A stretch of 45,650 nucleotides of DNA from an uncultured Lachnospiraceae bacterium (lineage in GTDB: Bacteria > Bacillota > Clostridia > Lachnospirales > Lachnospiraceae). The translations under genes were made by a program, and so were the position numbers. Shown piece after piece: positions 33,755 through 40,826 of this stretch. Position 1 is the first letter of the stretch; each line of letters opens with the position of its first letter. The notes under the pieces are model-generated. The model saw only the letters and a list, made by a program, of their open reading frames with translations. It had not been told where the DNA came from and ran no database searches. The stretch lies in assembly GCA_910580005.1 (NCBI GenBank), contig CAJTXH010000006.1:1-45650 (forward strand), in the 5' to 3' direction.

Positions 33755-34180
33755 TTATTCTTCAACAGTTACGCCCATACTGCGTGCTGTACCAGCTATC
33801 ATGCTCATTGCTGCTTCAATAGTTGCAGCATTTAAATCAGGCATTTTTGTTTCGGCAATTTCCCTGATTTTATCCTTGGAAATTGTAGCAACCTTTGTCT
33901 TATTAGGAACACCTGAACCAGACTGGATATTACATGCTTTCTTAATAAGAACTGGTGCTGGAGGAGTTTTTGTAATAAAGCTAAAACTCTTATCCTGGTA
34001 TACAGTGATAACAACAGGGATAATCATGCCTTCTTGTCCTGCTGTTTTAGCATTAAACTCCTTTGTAAACTGTACAATATTAACTCCATGCTGTCCAAGT
34101 GCAGGACCAACAGGTGGTGCTGGTGTTGCCTTAGCAGCAGGGATTTGTAATTTAATATATCCTTCGACTTTTTTAGCCAT
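33755..34180 (-). CDS. rplK: Ribosomal protein L11
   Basis: A 141-aa protein of exact family length. The ATG at 34180 has GGAGGT upstream and gives MAKKVEGYIKLQIPA; the longer in-frame ATG at 34219 is not supported. The conserved PAPPVGPALGQHGVNI and the C-terminal GTARSMGV are present. It forms the GTPase-associated centre. It lies 95 bases behind nusG; short GC-rich hairpins (GGCAG/CTGCC, TTGCGT/ACGCAA) occur in that gap. Confidence 0.98.
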   Translation of the reverse strand: MAKKVEGYIKLQIPAAKATPAPPVGPALGQHGVNIVQFTKEFNAKTAGQEGMIIPVVITVYQDKSFSFITKTPPAPVLIKKACNIQSGSGVPNKTKVATISKDKIREIAETKMPDLNAATIEAAMSMIAGTARSMGVTVEE

Positions 34181-34275
34181 TTTAAAGTACCTCCTATATA
34201 ATATTGCGTCTATACGCAAAATCCATTGGCAGCCCTATAAACTGCCCCGGTTTAAACCAAATAAAACTGGTAATC

Positions 34276-34797
34276 TTATACAGCTTCAATGTCATTGAAA
34301 CTTATTTCTACTGGTGTTTCACGGCCAAACATATCTATATTAATTGTAACCGTACTATTCTTATGGTCAATCTGACGGACAATACCTGTTGTATTCTCCC
34401 AGACACCAGACTTAACAACTACAGAATCGCCAATACTATATGGGGCATTAGGAGCATCTACCTTAAGTCCCATGCTTTCAATATCTGCCTCTGTAAGAGG
34501 AACCGGCTTAGAGCCTGGCCCTACAAAGCCTGTAACCCCACGTGTATTACGGACAACATACCATGTATCATCATTCATAATCATTTTAATAAGAACATAA
34601 GCAGGGAACATTTTTTGCTGTACAGTCTTTTCCTCCCCATCAGTCCCTTTTGTAATATTTAACATAGGCACTGAAACTTCCAGAATCTGGTTCTGGAGAT
34701 TACGGTTTTCAATAGTCTTTTCAATATCCATTTTAACCTTATTCTCATATCCTGAATAAGTATGAGCAACATACCAATGCGCTTCTGTATCTGCCAT
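34276..34797 (-). CDS. nusG: Transcription elongation/termination factor NusG
   Basis: A 173-aa protein with the NGN domain (WYVAHTYSGYENKVK ... FPAYVLIKMIMNDDTWYVVRNTRGVTGFVG) and the C-terminal KOW domain (GDSVVVKSGVWENTTGIV). It binds RNA polymerase and couples to the ribosome through S10. It follows secE after 11 bases, the conserved secE-nusG order. Confidence 0.98.
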   Translation of the reverse strand: MADTEAHWYVAHTYSGYENKVKMDIEKTIENRNLQNQILEVSVPMLNITKGTDGEEKTVQQKMFPAYVLIKMIMNDDTWYVVRNTRGVTGFVGPGSKPVPLTEADIESMGLKVDAPNAPYSIGDSVVVKSGVWENTTGIVRQIDHKNSTVTINIDMFGRETPVEISFNDIEAV

Positions 34798-34808
34798 AGT
34801 CTATCACC

Positions 34809-35069
34809 TTATCCTATCTGAAGAATCTTATCAAGACCTGTCTTAATAATAAAATCAAGCAGGGCAATGATTGCACCTAAAATAACCGTTACAACAACTA
34901 CTGCTGTAGTTTCTTTGATGACTGTATTCTTGTCTGGCCAGATAATCCTGGCAAATTCTGCCTTCAGCTTCTGGATACGGCCACCTTGTTTCTTTGTGCC
35001 ACTATCTGCACTTTCAGTTTTCTTTGGTTCGTCCTGTCCAACTACTTCTTTGTTTTCAGAATCTCCCAT
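34809..35069 (-). CDS. secE: Preprotein translocase subunit SecE
   Basis: An 86-aa single-span membrane protein. The hydrophilic N-terminus is followed by the conserved LKAEFARIIWPDKNTVIKETTAV and a membrane helix (about 53-75). It clamps SecY in the translocon. GGAGG precedes the ATG. secE sits between rpmG and nusG as in most Firmicutes. Confidence 0.95.
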   Translation of the reverse strand: MGDSENKEVVGQDEPKKTESADSGTKKQGGRIQKLKAEFARIIWPDKNTVIKETTAVVVVTVILGAIIALLDFIIKTGLDKILQIG

Positions 35070-35161
35070 AAAAAGCCTCCATTCTGCGGCTATATATTAG
35101 CAGCAGTTAAATCATCCAGGTTCTTTAAAAAGTGCAATAGCACCTTTCCACACTGTTAATA

Positions 35162-35311
35162 CTATTTAGTTTCTTTGTGTATTGTGTGTTTCCTGCAGAA
35201 CCTGCAGTATTTTCTTGTTTCCATTCTGTCAGGATGATTTCTCTTTTCCTTAGTAGTAGCATAATTACGCTGCTTGCATTCTGTACATGCTAAAGTAATC
35301 TTTACTCTCAC
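35162..35311 (-). CDS. rpmG: Ribosomal protein L33
   Basis: A 49-aa protein of standard length, MRVKITLACTECKQRNYATT, with the paired cysteines of a zinc ribbon (CTEC and CRFC). The start is GTG with GGAGGTG seven bases upstream. This is the zinc-binding form of L33. It leads the rpmG-secE-nusG group; no tRNA gene lies in the 92-base gap to secE. Confidence 0.95.
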   Translation of the reverse strand: MRVKITLACTECKQRNYATTKEKRNHPDRMETRKYCRFCRKHTIHKETK

Positions 35312-35386
35312 AGATTTCACCTCCATAAATTAAATACATTTTATAAAATCCAGACATAAAAAAAAGACCTGTTACATCGCCAAACA

Positions 35387-35416
35387 AGTATAGCATAGTT
35401 CCAGATAGCTAGTCAA
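35387..35416 (-). promoter_or_regulatory. Promoter of the rpmG-secE-nusG-rplKA operon
   Basis: On the minus strand TTGACT (35416..35411), an 18-base spacer and TATACT (35392..35387), about 75 bases before the rpmG start. Confidence 0.7.
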
Positions 35417-35435
35417 GGGCTTTTTTGCCTTTTCT

Positions 35436-35501
35436 CACGTCCGTTTCATAAAATTTCCAGCTATTCTGCGCTGGTAAACAGACGCAGAATAAGCGGAAAT
35501 T
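35436..35501. repeat. Dispersed 17-mer with adjoining palindrome; possible leuA terminator
   Basis: CACGTCCGTTTCATAAA (35436..35452) is identical to 17380..17396. Next to it AATTTCC/GGAAATT and ATTCTGCG/CGCAGAAT form a two-part hairpin (35452..35501). It lies 10 bases behind the minus-strand leuA stop codon and, read on that strand, is followed by TTTTATG, so it may serve as its terminator. Confidence 0.6.
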
Positions 35502-35511
35502 ATCAGCCAAA

Positions 35512-37173
35512 TTATTTCATAGTTTTATTTACTGCATTTACAAGGGCATGTATTGAAGCTGTTATAATATCCTCATCTGTAGCCACTCCCCATACAGGTT
35601 TATCATTATTATCAGTTGTAATCCCTACATAGCAGATTGCAACTGCATTAGAATTCCTTGATAATGAATGTTCCTCATATTCTGCAAGATGGTACACTGT
35701 ATCAAAATGTTTACGTATTGCATTATTAACGGCATTCAGGCGTCCATTGCCTTTTGCTTTAACAACTGTAACTGTATTACCTTCTTTAATAGAAACCGAT
35801 GCAATAATACCGTCTTTTTGCTCAAAATGGCATTCTGTAACATCAAATTTATGTTTAACCATTGAATAATTTTTACGGAATATCTGTAACATATCATCTG
35901 GTGAAAGTTCTGCATGTTCATGGTCAGAAACACCTTTCATAAGATATCCAACTTCTTCACGCATTTTATCTGGCAGCACAATTCCAAAGTTCTGTTTAAG
36001 GACATATGCAACACCACCTTTTCCAGACTGGCTGTTTATGCGGATCACATCCGAGTCATAAGTCCTTCCGACATCTTTAGGGTCAATTGGCAGATATGGC
36101 ACTGTCCAGTACTTGCTTTTGCCCTCATTATGGTAAGCCATGCCTTTAGAAATAGCATCCTGGTGTGAACCTGAAAATGCAGTAAATACAAGTTCCCCTG
36201 CATATGGCTGGCGCACTGGCACTTTCATACCAGTAAGTTCCTCATACATATCTGCAATTTCCTGCATATTTGTAAAATCAAGTTCTGAATTAACACCATG
36301 TGAATGAAGATTCATAGCTGCAGTTACTATATCAAGGTTGCCAGTCCTTTCCCCATTGCCAAACAAAGTGCCTTCAAGCCTGTCAGCACCCGCAAGTACA
36401 CCAAGTTCTGCTGTTGCAACCCCTGTTCCCCTGTCATTATGCGGATGGAGTGACAACACAACATTATTGCGGTAATTTAAGTTTTTATGGACATACTCAA
36501 TCTGGCTTGCAAATACATGCGGCATTGCATTCTCAACAGTTGAAGGAATATTAATTACTGCCTTTGCATTCTCCTCCGGCTTCCATATATCAAGGACTGC
36601 ATTGCACACATCAACTGCGTATTCTGTTTCTGTACCATGAAAACTCTCAGGGCTGTACTCAAAGCGTATATTTCCTTTGACTTCTTTTGCAAGTTCTTTT
36701 AACAATATTGCACCATCTACAGCAATCTGCTTAATCTCCTCTTTAGACTTTTTAAATACCTGCTTCCTTTGTGCTACAGATGTAGAATTATAAACATGTA
36801 CTATAGCATTAGGCGCACCATCTACGGCTTCAAATGTTTTCCTGATAATATGTTCCCTTGCCTGTGTAAGCACCTGTACAGTTACATCACCAGGTATAAG
36901 TTTTCTTTCTATAAGAGTACGCAAAAAATTATACTCCGTTTCAGATGCTGCCGGGAAACCTACTTCAATCTCTTTAAATCCAATTTTTACCAGCATCTTA
37001 AAAAAATCAATTTTCTGTTCAAGACCCATAGGCTCAATTAATGCCTGGTTGCCATCACGTAAATCAACACTGCACCATACAGGTGCTTTGTTTATAGCAT
37101 CTTTCTTAACCCAGTCATAGCATTCCTCTGGCGGCATAAAATAACTTTTCTGGTACTTCTCAAAACCTTTCAT
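35512..37173 (-). CDS. leuA: 2-isopropylmalate synthase
   Basis: A 553-aa enzyme condensing acetyl-CoA with 2-oxoisovalerate, the first committed step of leucine synthesis. It has the HMGL-like TIM barrel: CSVDLRDGNQALIEPM, metal-binding LHPHNDRGTG and GNGERTGN. The overall layout, with the N-terminal MPPEECYDWVKK segment, is that of the long type-2 LeuA found in actinobacteria and many Clostridia. The C-terminal LeuA dimer/allosteric domain is present (about 425-550, VKAKGNGRLNAVNNAI) and may mediate leucine feedback. Expression is governed by the leucine T-box upstream. It stands alone; leuBCD are not in the window. Confidence 0.97.
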   Translation of the reverse strand: MKGFEKYQKSYFMPPEECYDWVKKDAINKAPVWCSVDLRDGNQALIEPMGLEQKIDFFKMLVKIGFKEIEVGFPAASETEYNFLRTLIERKLIPGDVTVQVLTQAREHIIRKTFEAVDGAPNAIVHVYNSTSVAQRKQVFKKSKEEIKQIAVDGAILLKELAKEVKGNIRFEYSPESFHGTETEYAVDVCNAVLDIWKPEENAKAVINIPSTVENAMPHVFASQIEYVHKNLNYRNNVVLSLHPHNDRGTGVATAELGVLAGADRLEGTLFGNGERTGNLDIVTAAMNLHSHGVNSELDFTNMQEIADMYEELTGMKVPVRQPYAGELVFTAFSGSHQDAISKGMAYHNEGKSKYWTVPYLPIDPKDVGRTYDSDVIRINSQSGKGGVAYVLKQNFGIVLPDKMREEVGYLMKGVSDHEHAELSPDDMLQIFRKNYSMVKHKFDVTECHFEQKDGIIASVSIKEGNTVTVVKAKGNGRLNAVNNAIRKHFDTVYHLAEYEEHSLSRNSNAVAICYVGITTDNNDKPVWGVATDEDIITASIHALVNAVNKTMK

Positions 37174-37255
37174 AATTAATAACCATTTCCTTTCTATAAA
37201 TACCAGGCCCTATGCACAAGACCTTATTAACATTATATGGCAATACATGAAAAAA

Positions 37256-37521
37256 CCCGCCTCTGTATATAAATACATAGAGACGGGAGAATATACTCAC
37301 GCGGTACCACTCTTATTCATGGAATAACCATGCTCTCACAGGTGCATCTGCTTTCGCTTCAAAACCCTTCCCCTGTAACGGTGGGACTCCGTCCAAATCT
37401 ACTTATACTTCAACCGGCAGCTCCAAGGCGAGTTCACTACTTCACTTCTGCTGTTTCACATCAGCCAACAGCTTTCTGGATTCCGTTTCATAGCTACTAT
37501 TCCTTTTCTTTGCTTTATCTG
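37256..37521 (-). ncRNA. Leucine T-box leader of leuA
   Basis: On the minus strand the leader contains the invariant T-box GTGGTACCGCG (near 37298..37309). It is followed by a terminator hairpin, CCCGTCTC...GAGGCGGG (37287..37256), with a run of T. Upstream, the stem I region reads GTGAACTCGCC, where CTC (37432..37430) is a leucine codon in the specifier position. Uncharged tRNA-Leu would pair with CUC and the T-box bulge and allow read-through into leuA. Confidence 0.92.
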
Positions 37522-37527
37522 CACTAT

Positions 37528-37556
37528 ACTATAACATAAATATCCGGATTTGAAAA
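37528..37556 (-). promoter_or_regulatory. Promoter of the leuA T-box transcript
   Basis: On the minus strand TTTTCA (37556..37551), 17-base spacer, TATAGT (37533..37528). Confidence 0.5.
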
Positions 37557-37663
37557 GCCCCTTTTTTATAAACTTATATGTTAATATTTCCTGTAATTTA
37601 TTTAATTTTAATAATGCATTTTTTACTATATAGTGATAATATAGTAATAGTCCAGTATTCCAT

Positions 37664-37735
37664 AAAATACGAGTTTTACAATGCAAAATACAAGTTTTGC
37701 ATTGCCATTTTGCACATTTTTTATACATAATATAT
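37664..37735. repeat. Tandem 21-bp repeat related to the 165-bp element
   Basis: AAAATACGAGTTTTACAATGC (37664..37684) is followed directly by a second unit with 18 of 21 bases the same (37685..37705). Read on the minus strand the region gives GCAAAATGGCA and TGTAAAACTCGTATTTT, both present at 17481..17508 inside the 165-bp repeat. It lies between the divergent leuA and trkA genes. The rest of 37736..37849 (the trkA upstream region) holds no signal I can name. Confidence 0.6.
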
Positions 37736-37849
37736 GATTATATACAGGTTTACATCTGTGCGCTGCCTGGTGGATGCCTGTTTTACATTATTAATGGCAT
37801 TTATGCCAAAAACATACTAATAACTTGCGGCGCAGAAAAGAGGTTAAAA

Positions 37850-39241
37850 ATGTTAGGAAGAAAATCCCGCAAAAAAACGGGATTAAATATTATTATTGTT
37901 GGATGTGGAAAGGTAGGGGCAACTTTAACTGAACAATTATCAAAAGAAAGCCATGATATTACCCTTATTGACAAAAATCCACAAAAAATACAGCATCTCG
38001 CCAATACTTATGATGTTATGGGGCTGGCAGGCAATGGTGCAAGTTACAATGTACAGATGGAAGCAGGCATTGAAGATGCAGACCTATTGATTGCTGTAAC
38101 AGACTCTGATGAGTTAAATCTTCTTTGCTGTACTGTTGCCAAACGTGTCGGCAACTGTGCTGCCATTGCACGTGTCCGCACCCCTGATTACAGTGAAGAA
38201 AGCGCCTATCTCAGACAGAAACTTGGGCTAGCCATGATTATTAACCCTGAGCTTGCTGCTGCACACGAAGTTGCACGCCTGCTCTACCTGCCAACAGCAT
38301 TAGAGGTAAACCCTTTTGCACATGGGAGGGTAGAGTTAATTAAATTTAAGCTTCCAGAAGATAATATTCTTGCAGACCAGACAATAGTAAACCTTGGCAA
38401 AAAAGGAGTTTCGCAAAATATGCTTTTTTGTGCTGTAGAACGTGATGGCGAAATAATTATCCCTACAGGAATGTTTACATTTGCTGCTGGCGATGTAGTT
38501 TCTTTTATATCTTCAAGGCGTGATGCAAGAAATTTTCTTTCTAAAATTGGATTTGATATAAAACAAGTTAATAACACAATGATTATCGGTGGTGGAAAAG
38601 CTGCATATTACCTGGCTAAACAGCTTCTTCCAATGGGTATTGATGTAAAAATTATAGAAAGTAACCTTGAACGCTGTGAAGAACTTAACGCATTACTTCC
38701 AAAAGCAATTATTATAAATGGTGATGGAACCAACGAGGAACTTTTAAATGAAGAAGGAATTAAAAATATAGAATCTTTTGTACCACTAACTGGCATTGAT
38801 GAAGAAAATATTTTTCTTACACTTTATGCAAGGGAAGTTTCTAATGCCAAAGTTATTACAAAAATTAACCGTATTAATTTTAAAAATGTTATAAGCCACC
38901 TTGACTTAGGCAGTGTAATATACCCAAAATATATAACCGCCGAGGCAATACTTGCTTACGTACGTGCAAAAACTGCCTCCATTGGAAGCAATGTCGAAAC
39001 ACTTTACCATATGTTTGACTCACGTGTGGAAGCCCTTGAATTTCTTGTGGACAGGGAATCAGAAGTTACTAATATCCCTATCATGGAAATGAACCTTAAG
39101 AAAAACCTTCTGTTATGTTGCATACAAAGAAATGGCAAAATAATAATACCATCAGGTACAGACAGCATAATGCCTGGTGATACTGTAATAATAGTTACAA
39201 CACATACAGGTTTTGATAATATCCAGGACATTCTGGCATAG
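37850..39241 (+). CDS. trkA: Potassium channel regulatory subunit TrkA
   Basis: A 463-aa cytosolic protein with duplicated RCK units. The first Rossmann fold begins LNIIIVGCGKVGATLTEQL near residue 12 and the second MIIGGGKAAYYLAKQL near residue 243; each is followed by a TrkA_C domain (e.g. LPEDNILADQTIV). It binds NAD(H)/ATP and gates TrkH. The ATG at 37850 follows AAAAGAGG; the long open frame upstream lacks a ribosome site. trkH follows after 9 bases. Confidence 0.95.
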   Translation: MLGRKSRKKTGLNIIIVGCGKVGATLTEQLSKESHDITLIDKNPQKIQHLANTYDVMGLAGNGASYNVQMEAGIEDADLLIAVTDSDELNLLCCTVAKRVGNCAAIARVRTPDYSEESAYLRQKLGLAMIINPELAAAHEVARLLYLPTALEVNPFAHGRVELIKFKLPEDNILADQTIVNLGKKGVSQNMLFCAVERDGEIIIPTGMFTFAAGDVVSFISSRRDARNFLSKIGFDIKQVNNTMIIGGGKAAYYLAKQLLPMGIDVKIIESNLERCEELNALLPKAIIINGDGTNEELLNEEGIKNIESFVPLTGIDEENIFLTLYAREVSNAKVITKINRINFKNVISHLDLGSVIYPKYITAEAILAYVRAKTASIGSNVETLYHMFDSRVEALEFLVDRESEVTNIPIMEMNLKKNLLLCCIQRNGKIIIPSGTDSIMPGDTVIIVTTHTGFDNIQDILA

Positions 39242-39250
39242 GAGGCAGCA

Positions 39251-40723
39251 ATGAATAATTCTATAATCAGGTATATTTTAGGATGTGTACTTAAAATTGA
39301 AACTATACTGCTCCTTTTCCCTTGCCTTGTTGCAATTATCTATAAGGAAAATGAAGGGATTTACTACTTAATTACATCATGCATATGCCTGGCGCTTGGC
39401 ATACTGCTAACACTTAAAAAACCAGAAAGCCTTGTATTTTATTTAAAAGAAGGAAGTGCAGCAACTGCATTAAGCTGGATTATAATGAGTTTATTTGGCG
39501 CTCTGCCTTTCTGGCTTTCTGGTGAAATACCATCATTTACTAATGCACTTTTTGAAACAGTATCAGGCTTTACAACAACAGGTGCTTCTATTTTAAGTGA
39601 TGTTGAAGTGCTTTCATATTGCAGTTTATTCTGGCGCAGTTTTACACACTGGATTGGCGGCATGGGGGTATTAGTTTTCCTGCTTGCAGTTATCCCACTA
39701 AGCGGCGGTTCACAAATCAACCTTATGCGTGCAGAAAGCCCAGGCCCATCTGTTGGAAAACTTGTACCTAAAATTAAAACTACAGCCCGTCTTTTGTATA
39801 TTATATATTTTGGAATGACTATACTCCAGATAGTTTTTATGCTGGCTGGCGGTTTAGAATTATTTGACACCCTGGCAATTACATTTGGTACTGCTGGCAC
39901 AGGCGGGTTTGGCATTAAAAATAACAGTATTGGAGGATACTCACCATATATACAATGGGTTGTAGCAATTTTTATGATTTTATTCGGGGTGAATTTTAAT
40001 GTTTATTACCTGGTGCTCTACCGCAAATGGCGTAAAGCATTAAGTATCGAAGAAGTACATACATACTTTATGTTAATTATTATATCTGTTGCAATTATTT
40101 TTATAAATATTTCCAGGACTGCCATTACGGCAGCAGATGCACTCCGCCACGCATTTTTCCAGGTTTCAACATTAATTACCTCTACCGGTTTTTCAACAAC
40201 TGATTATGACCTCTGGCCACAGACGTCTAAAACAGTGCTTATAGTTGTTATGTTTATAGGTGCGTGTGCTGGAAGCACTGGCGGCGGTATTAAAGTGTCA
40301 CGTATAATTATTTTAGTAAAATCAATTAAAAAAGAACTGGCATCTTACATACATCCTAAATGCATACAGAAAATTAAAATGGATGGGAAACCAGTTGAAC
40401 ATGAAATAGTACGTGCAACAAATGTCTATTTTGTTGCATTTACAATTATATTTTTCTTATCTGTACTCGCAATTTCAATAGATAATAAAGATTTTACTAC
40501 TAATTTTACAGCAGTCCTTGCAACTATAAATAATATGGGACCTGGTCTGGCAGAAGCAGGGCCATCGCAGAATTTCGGAAGCTTCAGCATTTTTTCAAAA
40601 ATTGTCCTAATGTTTGATATGCTTGCCGGACGCCTGGAATTATTCCCATTATTAATACTTTTCCATCCTGGAATATGGAAAGAATTATTTATTAAAAAGA
40701 GAAAAATCTCATATAAAAAATAA
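39251..40723 (+). CDS. trkH: Potassium uptake channel TrkH
   Basis: A 490-aa membrane protein of the Trk/Ktr/HKT superfamily with four pseudo-repeats. The filter-like segments are FTTTGASIL, GTAGTGGFGI, TSTGFSTTDY and NNMGPGLAEAG. Its length and the HWIGGMGVLVF motif fit TrkH/TrkG rather than KtrB. GGAGG precedes the ATG. With TrkA it forms a K+ uptake complex in the cytoplasmic membrane. Confidence 0.95.
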   Translation: MNNSIIRYILGCVLKIETILLLFPCLVAIIYKENEGIYYLITSCICLALGILLTLKKPESLVFYLKEGSAATALSWIIMSLFGALPFWLSGEIPSFTNALFETVSGFTTTGASILSDVEVLSYCSLFWRSFTHWIGGMGVLVFLLAVIPLSGGSQINLMRAESPGPSVGKLVPKIKTTARLLYIIYFGMTILQIVFMLAGGLELFDTLAITFGTAGTGGFGIKNNSIGGYSPYIQWVVAIFMILFGVNFNVYYLVLYRKWRKALSIEEVHTYFMLIIISVAIIFINISRTAITAADALRHAFFQVSTLITSTGFSTTDYDLWPQTSKTVLIVVMFIGACAGSTGGGIKVSRIIILVKSIKKELASYIHPKCIQKIKMDGKPVEHEIVRATNVYFVAFTIIFFLSVLAISIDNKDFTTNFTAVLATINNMGPGLAEAGPSQNFGSFSIFSKIVLMFDMLAGRLELFPLLILFHPGIWKELFIKKRKISYKK

Positions 40724-40731
40724 TATTTAAA

Positions 40732-40777
40732 GGTGCTTTCACCTGTATATTAATTCTTTAATTACAGGCAAAGCACC
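40732..40777. terminator. Bidirectional terminator (trkH / M56 gene)
   Basis: GGTGCTTT and CCTGTA pair with TACAGG and AAAGCACC, giving a long hairpin between the convergent genes. T-rich DNA follows on the minus strand side. Confidence 0.7.
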
Positions 40778-40826
40778 CTGCTAATTGTTCCAGTAGCTTT
40801 ATTGCTTTGGTTTCATCATATCCTTT

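Noticed and set aside
35070..35161. tRNA-Trp between rpmG and secE
   Set aside because: No cloverleaf or TTCGAA-like T arm present.
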